DNA of 64,000 nucleotides from Isoetes taiwanensis (GCA_021234155.1 JAJEKV010000010.1:19999418-20063417); one strand, 5' to 3'. Numbered from the stretch's first letter, positions 36,821 through 48,752 are shown. The notes: a model not told the origin generated them from the sequence alone. Numbers and translations are program-made.

Positions 36821-37286
36821 TCCCGGGGGGTTCACCTAGATTATGGGGTATGAAACATGTGAGTGCACCAAATGGGTTTTTTTATTGCCTCTCTGGTACC
36901 GTATACGTAAGAAAAATATAAGTTTTTTATAGTTTGAATGTCGTACGGATACCAGAGGGAGTGCGGTGGCGCCAGTGTTCGATTCGTATTCATACCGTAA
37001 GGGTCCGTCATTAGGTGAGCTTCTACTGTTGGGGATTCTGTGATAATATGAATATTATATATTATATATGTAAAAAATAATAGAGATATCGTATATGTAT
37101 GGAAGGGGTTGTCAAGTAAAAGTGTTTTAGGCAAGTACTTATATGATATGGGTTGCATTCTTTTACAAATAATGTAGTCGTATACAAAGGGTTTTTCATA
37201 TGGAACTGTCGTATACAAAGGGGTTTTTGGCAACCTAAGGAACGCACATGGCATATATACCTATAATAGAGGTGAATCCCCCGGGA
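36821..37286 (+). mobile_element. MITE with CCCGGGGG ends, TSD TTAAGT (right-arm copy)
   Basis: Flanked by TTAAGT at 36815-36820 and 37287-37292. This is the same insertion as 2029-2498, duplicated with the arm. The 137-residue open frame across it is not a gene. Confidence 0.8.
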
Positions 37287-37763
37287 TTAAGTTATGAAGT
37301 GATAAGTTAACTGGATAATGAAATAGTGCAGTAATGTCTTAAACATTACCTTAGAGTAATTCTAATAATTAAGATAGTAAGTACGTAATTATAGATATTG
37401 TAAAATTAATGCAGGATTTTAAGGTGCGAAGACCTGCAACACAATTTTTGTTGGAATTGTTGCAAGGAATGAAGAGTATCTTAAATAATAATTGTATATG
37501 AAAGTGTTAAATTGTGATAAACTAAATGTTATGATAACGGGAACTAATAAGTACCTTGTTTTAATAGAAGTTACGAATTGACAAGTTATGTGATAAGGTA
37601 ATAGCGTAATAATGATTTAAAAATATTACCTTAAGCTAATCTTAATAAATATATAAGTATTATAGTACTATATCATATGCATCAGGTTGATTGCAGGTTA
37701 GGAAGATTTCAAGGTGGGGAGACCCACGATGCTGCGGACAGCATCATTTCAAGGTGGGGAGAA

Positions 37764-37916
37764 TGTGATGTTCCAGCACAGTATACGGTCCCAGGACATA
37801 TACTGTACTGCCTCGTCACGCGTACACGCCACCCCGACTGACGTGTACGCCGACGTGTAGCCAGGCTAGTAGCCCCTAGGGGGCAACTTGCTAGGTGTGT
37901 GCATTTCTCATTAATG
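37764..37916 (+). repeat. Truncated LTR (U3 start), plus orientation
   Basis: TGTGATGTTCCAGCACAG follows a PPT at 37751-37763. It is the reverse complement of the last 153 bp of the LTR ending at 40682. It breaks off at 37916 against leader sequence of opposite orientation. Confidence 0.85.
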
Positions 37917-39045
37917 TCCTGGTGGGACGTGTGAGACATCCTCTCAAATTGGCCTAGGATGTCTGTTTTGACTAAAACAAAAGCTAAAACTTACTAACTC
38001 AACTTAATTAAGTAACTTTATACACTTATAATTTACTCTAAAACACTTTGTATTAAACAAATTTTATCATTTACGAAATTAATAAGGCTCTCCTTTGATA
38101 TGACTGGCTAAGTGCATATCTTTCTTCAATAGAGTTACTCCCTTGGCGTGTACTGTGCAGGCTGTTGAGTCTTCAAAATGTTGGACCAGCTTCTGCTCTG
38201 CTGCTTCTTGACCCTTGGCCTCCCGCTCTCGTTCTGCCCTCTCCTCTTCTTGTTTCCTTCAGCCTCCTTGGCCTCTGGCTGTTTCGCCTTGTTGAGGAAC
38301 TCGAGCAGTTTGTTTGGTGCGCGTCATGTCGATCGGAGATGCTGTCTCTATCTAGCTTAAGGGTCTTGGTTCTAAGTCTAAGGCTTGTCTATTAATATTA
38401 TCTAACATTATTAAAGCTTAAATCTAATTAAGAATTGTACTTCAAACACAAACGATGCCTGCCCTCAGTGGTTGGCACGGGGGGGTTTGGGGGGGTTCAA
38501 CTCTGTGGATGGGAGGTTCAATTCCCGCTACTGTCGGAATCCTTTTAAGATGAGGTTCAAATACATTGAAAAGCTAGACTAATCTAGCTAATTCCTAGGC
38601 TAAAATTCGAATTACAAGTTACTTTTCTACAATTTATAACTTTTTAATGTGTTTTGCAATGTCTCACACGTTGCGCCCAGGCTGAAAATGAGATCTTCAT
38701 TATCTGTCCTGGCGCGGCGCGGCGCGGCGCGACGCGACGTGTGAGACCATCCTATTTGGCTCACTAATTTTTTTTTCTTTTTTATGTTCTCATTCACTTT
38801 AACTGTTACTAGCTTAGCATAAACTACAAATTTTTTTCTTTTTTATGTTCTCATTCACTTTAACTGTTACTAGCTTAGCATAAACTACAAAAATGAGAAA
38901 AAAATTTCCCATTTTCCGAGGTTTGAGAATCCTATCAAGTTAGTACTACTGGGAGCATGGCCAGTGCTTTGCTTTTGGTCTCCAAGAACATTGCTCTGAT
39001 ACCACTGTGACGTCCAGTGCTTTGCTTTTGGTCTCCAAGAACATT
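37917..39045 (-). other. Leader of the outer minus-strand element (truncated)
   Basis: On the minus strand it is homologous to the leader of the gypsy element from its PBS onward, including the GTGAGACATC motif and a GC-only run (GGCGCGGCGCGG near 38715). It ends abruptly at the junction with the truncated LTR. No gag or pol follows. Confidence 0.75.
38455..38565 (+). mobile_element. tRNA-like SINE head (candidate)
   Basis: TGCCCTCAGTGGTTGG resembles a pol III A box, and GAGGTTCAATTCCCGC about 50 bp later resembles a B box. They are separated by G-rich sequence. No tail or target duplication was confirmed. Confidence 0.35.
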
Positions 39046-39066
39046 GCTCTGATACCACTGTGACGT
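38961..39066. repeat. 53-bp tandem duplication across the PBS/LTR junction
   Basis: The block from CCAGTGCTTTGC to CTGTGACGT occurs twice in a row (38961-39013 and 39014-39066). Each copy contains the PBS and the last bases of the LTR. The element thus has two PBS sequences on the minus strand. Confidence 0.9.
39046..39057 (-). promoter_or_regulatory. Primer binding site (initiator-Met tRNA)
   Basis: On the minus strand TGGTATCAGAGC lies one base from the LTR end at 39059. A second copy lies 53 bp further in. Confidence 0.9.
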
Positions 39067-40682
39067 CCCCTACTCATATACGGTGCACTCTCCGTATACA
39101 AACATGAGTTCATCCCCCATACCAGCTCCATGCTAATATAGGGCCCTCCACGTATCACTGCAACCTTGAAGAGTTCCAGTGGGAAGAATGAAGGGGTCCT
39201 TTACCCTGTCTCCCTCAGGGCCTACCTAGCTGCGGAAGCGTAATATACATGTCAGTAGTACATACATCAACATCATAAGACCATCACGAAGGATGGCTCA
39301 CCACATATCTGCATAGACAAAGATCAGCACATCACATAGGGAATCCTACCCAAGGCTCAGACTCTAGGGGATGACTGACGGCTTGGGTCTCCAGAGTTCA
39401 TTGCAGACAGAATTCATGGCAATGGATTTGGCTGGCATATGAACATGGCATAGGGTTGTCCACTCCATCCGCCCCTCCTGTGCACACTTTGCAGAGTAGG
39501 CTGAAAAGTGTCGGGACCTGACTGTAGCCCGCCGGGTGCATAGCCAAAGGGGCTACGTCTACTGGGTCACATCTCCCCAGCCCCGATGGGGCAGGTAGGA
39601 ATCACTCCCTCCAGAGATCTACATGCTGACTCAAGGTGACTAGAGGGCCACTGCCCATATTCGACTTGAACTCACTGGAAGGTCATATCCACCACCCCAC
39701 GAGTGTCGAGCCCATGCCTTGCCCACACGCAGTGGCAAGCCATAGACCTAGTCACAATGATCCCCGGTAGGCTTTACACACCAGAGGGATCGTTCAAGAG
39801 TCAGGACACGAACCTCCTTATAAGCCAGTCTGGCCCCTTCACCCACAACCAGGTGTGGCTCTTGTGCACAGGCCGCATCTATAGTGTGCTAGAGAGGCTA
39901 ATCTAGGAGCATTTACTACCAAGCTTTAGGTCTCTACCCCCCTTCCCAATACAAGGAGTTCATAGAGATACATTATCCATATACATCACAGAAGAACTAA
40001 AGAACTAAATCTAATCTACATCATAGAGTTAGGTTCTTTAGTTAGAGTCTGGTATCTAGAGATCTAGAGGGTGGCTATGGGCAATTTAATAGGCTAAACC
40101 TACTGATTCTATGACTGAAACATGGTTTAGGCTATTAAATTAACTAAATACCTGATCCTTGGGTTGCTCCTCCTGACCTGAGGCCGACCATCCTGCTGAA
40201 CTGCTCAAATCAAGGGAAACTAATGGTGCCATTCTCTCAGACGGAGTTTGGGAGGCGGTTTTGACTCCTGGAGCAGCCAAAACAGAGCTCTAAAACCCTA
40301 GGAACGAAAATGGGCAAGTTAGGGTTCTCCTACTTAAATAGGCAAGGGGTTAGGCTAGGGTTTCCAATTATCCCCTTTAGGCATGTGGGATAATTGGAAA
40401 TGGGCCCACTTGCCTTTAATGGCTAGGTGGCCAAATGTGCCCACATGGAAATGTGTGCACCCAAATGTGCCCACATGGAAATGTGTGCACCCAAATGTGC
40501 CCACATGGAAATGTGTGCACCTTAATAAATGTGCTTGTGCACATTAATGAGAAATGCACACACCTAGCAAGTTGCCCCCTAGGGGCTACTAGCCTGGCTA
40601 CACGTCAGTCGGGGTGGCGTGTACGCGTGACAAGGCAGTACAGTATATGTCCTGGGACCGTATACTGTGCTGGAATGTCACA
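39059..40682 (-). repeat. 5' LTR of the outer minus-strand element
   Basis: The LTR is 1624 bp with TGTGACATTCC and GACGTCACA ends on the minus strand. It is near-identical to 1-1445. It contains three copies of the 30-bp repeat (40432-40521). With 1-1550 it bounds about 37.5 kb. Confidence 0.9.
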
Positions 40683-41712
40683 GACTACTCCGGGTTACAT
40701 CTTCCCAGTCCGATGAGGCAGGTCAGAGAGGCATCTCCTCCCGAGCATGACGGATCCCTGGGTGTGCTGGAGAACATGTGCCGCATCAGCGACCCCCGCA
40801 TCCATACCCGACTTACTCCCCTAAATCTAAAGGCTAGATCACCAGCCCGTTCGAGCCCAGGACGGCCATATAGACTCTCGCCCTCTGGCCTAGAGAGTGT
40901 CAGACCCATACCCGGCCCACACACAGTGACCGGCTATAAGCCTAGCATACTATAGGAGTCCTGTAGCCGCGCTAGGCAAGACCCCACCCCCGATTCACCC
41001 TCTTACTCGTTATCTGGTGCTGAACCACATCATAGCATCCACAGCCAGGTTGGCTCTTGTGCACAGGCGGCATTTACTGGGTTTTACGGGTTCTATCTAG
41101 GAAGATCTCTACTTCTAGATGGCCTTTAGCTCTCTACCCCCCTTTTACCCATACAACACAGGAGGAACAGCAAGAAAGTTATCCTTATACATCCATCCAT
41201 CCATGGCTTCGAATAGAACATAAAATAGAGATTAACCATCCATCTATTCATACAAGGGTTAATTCTATGGCTATCTAGGAATCCAAGCTATCTACGTACT
41301 AACCGGGATCATAGCTAGATCTACTATCTCTCTGGTTCTCCATCCTTCTGGCTGGAACAGGGTGGAACAACAGCTCCTTCTCCACCAACCTCCCCCAATT
41401 CGAATTGGGGCAAATGGGGGTATACAACCCCAATTTGGGTCCCAAGTTAGCAACTCTCACTTGCCCAATCGAATTGGACGAGGTGGCATCTCTGGGTTGG
41501 CTAATATTAGCTAATGTAATGTTTTAGCCCCTTTTAACATTAGGTTAAGCCCTAAATTCGAATTAGAATTTCGGGTTGGGTTTCCACTTTAATAATTAAT
41601 TATTAACATAACTAACCGTAGCTTATGAATAATTAATGTGCCCTTAATTATTCATAGTGACGTGTCATGTATTTATACTTAAAAAAGGCGTATAAATATG
41701 TGGAACGTCACA
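40683..41712 (-). repeat. Related, diverged LTR, interrupted by the outer element
   Basis: On the minus strand it starts TGTGACGTTCCACATA at 41712. It shares blocks such as GGCTCTTGTGCACAGG and TCTCTACCCCCC with the other LTRs. Its remaining end is cut at 40683 by the outer element, so the rest should lie left of the window. It in turn interrupts LINE B at 41713. Confidence 0.7.
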
Positions 41713-42038
41713 CTCGCAACAGCTTTACGACCCGCTCGGGGCCCGGACACCAGTCCCTCCACAGATAGGCATGGCTCTGGTCATCACAGAGGGGGGGTGT
41801 CATCATGGGCCTAGAACGTCTAGCTAATGGGAAGGCAACAGATTTAGATGGCATGCAAGCAGAACTTCTGAAATGGGCTGGGCCTCCACTGGTGCCTGTC
41901 CTCGCGGCATTATTCAAAAAAGCATTGCAAGAAGGCTTCCCTCCGCAGTGGACCACTAGTAGAGTTGTGCCCATATACAAGGCAGGGGACCCTCAATGCC
42001 CGGCCAACTATCGTACTATTATGGTCAGCTCTCTCTTT
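41713..42038 (+). pseudogene. LINE B, fragment 1 (start of RT domain)
   Basis: It encodes QQLYDPLG... then GLERLANGKATDLDGMQAE and GDPQCPANYRTIMV, the N-terminal RT region of a non-LTR retrotransposon. Reading stops at SSLF. The next residues (FAKLLAGILEQRL) follow at 49619, after LINE A. It is the oldest element identified in the window and host to most others. Confidence 0.85.
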
Positions 42039-42728
42039 ATGGGCGAGCAGCAGCAGATAGTAGCACTTATGTTGAACATGAATACCATGATGCTGAAACT
42101 TATGGAAGCAATGGAAGAGAGCAGGAAAGAGGCTGCAAGCAGAGAAAAAGCATTAGTGCAAACATTACAGGAGATAAGTCACACTTTGCGTGATCTGAGA
42201 CAAGAAAATAAGGCTATGAAGGAAGAAATCAGCGCTCTTCAAACTAAATTAGAGACAGAGAATGCCATAGACGAAGAGAAATCTGATGCAGAAGATGTGA
42301 CTGATAGCATTAATAAACTGAATGCATGTATGAATCAGCTTCTAGAACTGCAAGAAAGAGAGAAGAAAGCTCTGAATATTCGCATTGCATGATTACCTGA
42401 CAAAGACAATGAAGATGTGAAGCACGAGGTAAGTACCTTTTTTTCTGAGTCATTGGGCTTTGAGTCTATGATGTTTAGCAGCGCATATAGAATTGGGAAA
42501 CCCAACGGAAAACCAAGAAATATTATTGTCAAATTACTCAACAGAGATGATAAGCAAAAGATACTGAGCAAAAGAGGCATGTTGAAAGGACAGAAAATTT
42601 GGTTGGACGAGGACCTTACACAGGAGCAGTATGCACAATGGAAAGGGGAAATGAAAAAAATGAAAGAGGCTAGGCAAGAAAATAAGAAAGCATATTGGAA
42701 AAGAGGGAAAGTAGTAGTCGATGAATAG
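42039..42728 (+). pseudogene. LINE A ORF1-like protein (coiled coil plus RNA-binding region)
   Basis: The first half is a Glu/Lys-rich coiled coil with heptad-like Leu/Met (42060-42370). After an in-frame TGA at 42390 comes a segment with AYRIGKPNGKPRNIIVKLLN and a DEDLTQEQY tail, the pattern of L1 ORF1p-type RNA-binding domains. The family binds element RNA as a chaperone. It is 5'-truncated at the insertion junction. Confidence 0.6.
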
Positions 42729-45700
42729 GGAATTGGGGCCATCAGGGTTTTAGTGTGGAACATGTGCCAGTTATCACAAGAAAAAGTGTTAACAATGGGA
42801 GATGTTTTCAATTCTGTGGATGTACTATTTTTTCTAGAAACATGGGAACACGAAGAGGCGGGCTTACTAGAAATTCCAGGCTTTACTATTGTCAAATCTG
42901 TTTGGCATGAGAAGGGGTGGAGAAGGCGTGGTTATGGTGGCATTGCTTGTTATATCAGAACTAAACTTAAACAATCAGTGGTTGTGCTCGACCATAAATG
43001 TACTATGCAATGTATTTGGATTGCTCTACCGGGCTTTCTCAGACCCATTTACATAGCAGGTCCCTCCCCATAAGAAAGAGACATATACACAGTACAAGTT
43101 GGACATGGACGATCCTTTTCAGCAAGCTGAGAATGCTCCATGGCTGAGAATGCTCCCACTTTCAATGCACGTACATGAAATAAACAAGCCCCAATTCTTA
43201 AACCAGATAGAGACCCTTTGTGGGTGGATGAGTTGGATGATGCCGATTTAGCAAATGCTGGCTGGCTTCGAACATCTAGGGACATTAATAAAACATGTAT
43301 AGGGCAGCATCTGTTGAAACTGTGTAGTGCCTTGAATTTATTAATATATAATGGGATGAAGGACTACCCTGGAACAGAAAAATGTACTTGCAAAGGCAAG
43401 AGTGTTGTTGATTATGTGCTTGCAGGTACATGCTTGAAAGAGTTTGTGCACTCCTTCCACGTAGGTGATCTCCGCAGTGAATCGGATCATGCTCCTATCT
43501 TGTTGCAAATCCTTACAAAAAAGGTAACACATTTACATGGGATGAAGTCATCACAGGTGCCACGGAAGATCTATATGTCTCACCATAAAAGTGCTATCTA
43601 TGAAAGATTATGTGAGGAGAAATGTGAACAGGTAAGCTGGCCCACAGATGTATGTGATATGAATGCTATGCTGGTGAATTTCATTTCTGATGTTGTAAAA
43701 GAGTGCTTTATCTCTACTAGATGGTTCAAAAATCTTCCGTGTAACGGCTGGTTTGACTAGGAATGCAAGGAGAGTAGGAAGCGGTATTTACATATGCATG
43801 GTTCGGGAAGGGTTAAACTGATGAAAGCATTTAAGAGCTTGGTAAAGACCAAAAAACGTGCTTTTCTTAGGCGAAAGCAAGAGGAATGGGTTACAGAGAT
43901 GTTAAAAGAACCAAAACGGTTTGGGCAAAAATTCAAACATACACCTATGCAAGAAATGCATCTCGATCCAGGAGTATTGCTTGAACACTTGCGTAAACTT
44001 TACTATGTAGAAGGGGTCGAGACTGAATTGCATTGTAGTGCAAGTAGGCTAAAATTTCAAGCTAGTGACATTCAGGAAGGCCTTAAAAAGCTAGCAAATG
44101 GCAAGGCGGTAGATCCAAATGGCATGGCAGCTGAGATGTTGAAGTGGGCTGGGCCCAAAGTGGTTGAAGTGCTGGTAAATTTATTGGATACTGCTATTCA
44201 ACAGGGCTTCCCGGCAGATTGGTATAAAAACAGAGTGATTCCACTCCATAAGGCAGGTGATGTTCGGAATCCAGGAAACTATAGGATGAAACAGTTGCAA
44301 CAGTTGTAGAATAAAAAATATCGGAATGGGCTGAAAATAATGGGGTACATGCACATGGGCAAGCGGGGTTTAGACCAAGGAAAAGTACCACTGATCACCT
44401 GGTCACGTTCAGGGCCATGTTAGATTTTGTAAAAGGTAAGCGTAAACCTCTTTTTGCAGCTTTTGTTGATTGCACAAAGGCATTTGATAAAGTACCAAGG
44501 GCTAGCCTATGGAAGAGGTTGGAAAAGTTAAATATTCCTATGGAATATGTGCATGCAGTCAAGCTGTTATATGATAGATTCATCATGCAACTTTCCTTTC
44601 CATTGCATGAGAAGAGTCGGGAACATATTGAAAATAACACTGGTGTAAAGCAAGGATGTCCCCTCTCGCCTACATTATTTGGCTTGTTTATAGATGAGTT
44701 GGAAGGCTGGATCCAAGATCATGGGGGAGGCGGAACGTCTATTGTAGGTTACATTGTTTTACTCTTATTGTCACGAAGCCAAGAGGGTTTGCAACATCAT
44801 TTAGATGTTCTTGCTAAATTTTGTGATGTTAAGGGGTTGGAGGTAAATTTAAACAAGACCAAGATAGTTCTCCTTGGTACCAAGTTGGATCACCGCTATA
44901 GTTTTTCATATAAGGGGCAGCCAGTGGAGATCACTACTTCCTATAACCTTGGCATTACGGTTGACAAGAATTTCAGATGGTTGCAAACAATAGATCAGCA
45001 TCTGACAGGGAGGTTAAAAGCATTATTTGCACTGCATAGAAAGTGTAGACAGTTGAATATTTAGAAATTCAGCTTGAAGAGAACTTTGTATAAGACTCTT
45101 GTACAAACAATGGTGCTATATGGCAGTGAAGTTTGGGGACCGGGTTTGTCACTAGACTTATGGGATATGTTGGAAAGGGTGCAAAAAAAGTTTTTACACA
45201 CAGAATTAGGGGTCAAGATGCAAACTTTCTACGAGATTATGCTAGCATAATGTGACATGATGCCCTTGGAATGTGAAGCTTTATATCACTTTCTGAATTA
45301 TCTCTGTAAATTGAACACAATGGATTATGAGGCTCTTCCGCGTTTGGCTCAAAAGGAAACATTTGAAAAAGGATGGTATGCTGATGGGTTGGTGTGGATG
45401 CGAAAGTGGGATTTAGATATCTTGGATTTAAATGCTAACAAGAAGCGTCTCAGGGATTGGGTGAAGGAGGGTCTAATGGCTAAGTTTTGGACTAGGCCAG
45501 GGATAAAAGCTGAACTATACAGAAATAAGAAATACTTTTAATCCTGGATTGCAGCATGCCAGGTACTTGGAAGAAAGTATTTCGATGAAAAGGCAGCATT
45601 GCATCAATCGCTTCCATATGCACTCACATCATTTGAATGTGGAGGTAGGGAGATCGTATAACACCACTCGGCAGTCACGTGTGTGCAGAATGTGTGGCAC

Positions 45701-45944
45701 AGATGAGATTGAAGATGAGACTCATGTAGCCTTACACTGCCCAGCGTACCATGCATTGCGTCGTAGGTTCAATGTGGTTGCTTCAGATATGCTTCACTTC
45801 TGTGCCTTGCCTGCAGGAAACGTCGGTAGTTTTCTTATTGAATGGTTGCAGTTGAGGGAGACAAGGATTAAAGAATTACGCAGAATTATATGTACTGATT
45901 CAGATTTGGAGGGAGACGAGGGTGAGATAGAAGACCTCCCTTAA
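42729..45944 (+). pseudogene. LINE A ORF2: endonuclease, reverse transcriptase, zinc finger
   Basis: The APE-type endonuclease runs 42750-43540: WNM, ETW, GGIACYI, FNART and the closing SDHAP at about 43483. RT starts near 44060 (KLANGKAVDPNGMAAEM) and continues with FRPRKSTTDH, FVDCTKAFDKVPR and GVKQGCPLSPTLFG. The catalytic YADD box is missing: the sequence passes from GTSIVGY straight to IVLLLLSRS near 44740-44770. A CRMC...H...C zinc finger is at 45684-45743. Stops at 43758, 44307, 45062 and 45248 and one small deletion near 44290 confirm decay. Confidence 0.85.
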
Positions 45945-46779
45945 GAGGTCTTTAATTTATAGTTGAATATGTAGCATAATAACAGGGGGTTACTTTTGTA
46001 TTTTTGTACATTTTTTCCTATGGTTTTGCTAAGATTTGATCGCCGTATTTTGAAGACGTACTAATGCGTACTTCTAGAGTGCGCATACGCTCACATTAAT
46101 CTTTATGACATTTTTTAATGGTTACACCTATGATTTTTGAGGATATCTCCAATCGAAGCATGCAAGGCTCGATGAAGGATACTTTAGGGTTAATCGAAGA
46201 AGGATACTTTAGGGTAGCGTTAATCGAAGAGTAGTAAAGGAATGAAAAAATGTGTCACTGCACTTCAGACGAAGTTCTTTGGCATTCGGCCTCCGCAAGA
46301 TCTTGCATCTATGCAGACAGCGGCGTCAAGTCCGACTGAGACACATCTATGCAAAGCAGGCGTCAAGTCTGACCAAACACATTCAAGCTCTCATGTTACA
46401 AAGTGGATTTGCTTGAAGCAGGTCGAGCGTAGAACAGAATCCTGCACCAACATGGGCTGCTATTCGTTGTGTCAAGTTTGTGCCAAAGGAGACAGTCCCT
46501 GAGCTTTGAGGTGTGCACATCGACAGTACATCTTTGTTGCTATTTGAAGGCATGCTCAACTTCTGATTTTGCCTTTTATGCAAGGATAAATCGTGAGCAA
46601 GTTATGTAAGTGGCTTAAAGTTTAATTTGTAGGCGTAAGCTATCGTCGAGAGAGCTTACATCCCTTGCTAAGGCGTAAGCCGGTGAGTATAGCTTCTTAT
46701 TTCTAGTATTATTCATTTAGTTTCTAAGTTTATCCAAAGTGATGGATATAACGGATCACATAAATCTTTTATATTGTAG

Positions 46780-47290
46780 GAAGTATGGGAGGAAAACTTG
46801 AGTGCAAAGCCAGTAAGCCTTCAAGTTCTTGAAATTGCCGAAGTTCACACATGTGGTCGCAGTTATGCACCTTGCCTGCACTATGTGAAGCTTGATTGTG
46901 TTACTTTGCAATATTCACACGAGGTTTTCTCGAAGTCATGATCGACCATTGACCTCTGGAATGCATTTGTTCCAGTCTTTAATAACCTCTTCAGCCGTCA
47001 TGGAGCCACATTGATGGGTAGGGAGAATGATCGCTTCTTGAAGCAAATAGCTTTCCATCTTTTGCAGCTTGCAGTTTTTCGCAATGAATCTATCCGCAGA
47101 AAGGCAGTTGTCAGCCCAGATTCTTGTCCGAGTAAGCATTTCTGTCTTCCAAAGTACAGGTTTTCATAGGATAATGACTAAATATTCATGTTTTTTTTCA
47201 TGCAGTGTTCTTTCTATCACTTCCACGGCACAGCAAGATTATGCGTTATGCAACAATCTCCAGTACTATGCTTCCTCTGGAGAAAGCTCT
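46780..47290 (+). pseudogene. Captured fragment of SPIKE1 (DOCK-family guanine exchange factor)
   Basis: The exon at 46780-47131 follows TTGTAG and is followed by GTAAGC. It encodes WEENLSAKPVSLQVLEI, KLDCVTL, then HGATLMGRENDRFLKQIAFH and LLQLAVFRNESIRRKAVV. This matches plant SPIKE1 just ahead of its DHR2 exchange domain. The next exon-like stretch, after TGCAG at 47205, continues SFYHFHGTARLCVM. An in-frame stop lies near 46940 and a one-base shift near 47110. Retained introns show capture at the DNA level. The parent activates ROP GTPases; this fragment cannot. Confidence 0.8.
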
Positions 47291-48190
47291 CTTCTGAATC
47301 TTGAGCAACAGATGATAGTAGTTAAAAATGCATTACGATTGCGTACAAGAATTTCTGTACTGTTCAAGACTGCATTATCTGATGTCCAAAAACTTGATGC
47401 ATTACAACAATTAGCAAAAGCAGTAGATGCTGCCACAAAAACTAAACTCATAGGTTGCACAATTGTTATTGGTAGCTGTTATGGTATGGATACACTGGGT
47501 AATTTATGTCTTGATTATGGCAGTCATGCTGAGCAATGGATAGATTATCTTAATGAGGTGAACGTGAATGCAGTAGAGTCGCGGAGGTCTGCAGCAAAAC
47601 TGACACACTTGAAGGAATTTCAGCTGGCTCATTTAATTTCAGCTGGCTCATTTAATGGAGGTTGAAATTATTTTTGCAAATGATTCACTTGGTGTCTGAG
47701 ATGAATATATGTCTTTCCTTGACCACCTTCTGAGAGATGCAGCGAAAGAAGGGGCTGTAGGAGGGGGAAAGTTCTATGAACTTCCTATTCGCATCATAGA
47801 TGTTGCGTCTAACAATAAAAGTTGCATTGTAGAAGATGTGTATCCAGAGAAAGAACCATTTTCAATAGATGAAAGCATGGGCTATGCGGCTGTGCCTATC
47901 TGGAGTGATATAGCAAGTATATATGAATTCATTGAAGAAGCTGGAGAAGCCTTGAAATATAGGAGAAAATTCAAGATGGAAGAGGTGAAAATTGATGATC
48001 TAAAATCTCATGTCAGGAAGAAATTTTGCCTAAGGAACTTGACTTTTGACAAGAATTTAAGGCCCCGACGAGTCAGAGTCCGCTTGCATACGGTTGCTAA
48101 GGCATGCTTCTCACCGCAAAAGTATCGTAAGACCTGCCACTTTGCATATCTTACGAGTTGCGTTTGCCTCAAGGCACAAAGGGTGTGGCT
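47291..48190 (+). pseudogene. Second gene-like fragment, unrecognised
   Basis: Two frames read like one protein split by a frame change. The first includes ALQQLAKAVDAATKTKLIGC and LGNLCLDYGSHAEQW (to 47665). The second (47709-48197) includes LLRDAAKEGAVGGGKFYELP and SIYEFIEEAGEALKYRRKF. Composition is that of a conserved soluble protein. I do not recognise the family. Confidence 0.45.
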
Positions 48191-48623
48191 AACTTAAACT
48201 GGGACTTTAGTATGTCTGACCTATAAATAAGGCATGCAAAAAATCAATGGTACCAGAAATATATTGTATTGGGAGAAGTAATGAAATGCTTTATTACAAC
48301 CCTTTCTCATTTCCATGGTCGCAAATTGTTCAATTTTTATCCTTCCGATTCCTAATAATGGTTTTGTTAGTGTACCGCATTTCATATGCCTTTGCTTTTG
48401 TATCTTTTTTGTGTGTAGTGGCTTGTTTGAGTCCGTTCTGCAGGGGCATGAGGTTGCTGAGGAGGCTATGTAATCAATTTCTTTAAAAAAGGTATGATAA
48501 ATATTTTAAATCGATAGCTGTTTAGCCAAAGAATTTATGTAACAATTCAACCTATCGACTAAATGCTATCCTTTGTGGAGGGGAATTCCACAAAAGTCAG
48601 AGGTCTGGGCTTGCCATGTAAGC

Positions 48624-48752
48624 TAAATTACTTTCAAAAGTATGCATGTAAGTCTCTACATTTCAGCTATTTAATTAGTTGCAATGTAAGCTAAATTACT
48701 TTCAAAAGTATGCATGTAAGTCTCTACATTTCAGCTATTTAATTAGTTGCAG
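48624..48752 (+). repeat. Tandem duplication of about 64 bp
   Basis: The block AAGCTAAATTACTTTC...TTTAATTAGTTGCA occurs twice in succession. Confidence 0.9.

Larger units (their letters stand above)
30043..37763 (+). repeat. Right arm of the large inverted repeat (outer part)
   Basis: This is the reverse complement of 6784-1551, interrupted only by the Helitron. It starts with the ACATGT-type repeats (30043-30480) and the terminal motif at 30614-30636. It continues through decayed sequence to the post-pol homology (36085 onward), the PPT at 37751-37763 and an LTR start. The arm from 32100 to 33546 is AT-rich with no gene. Confidence 0.9.

Noticed and set aside
36841-37254. 137-residue open frame in the right arm
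   Set aside because: It lies across a MITE and its inverted ends, and is broken in the left-arm copy.
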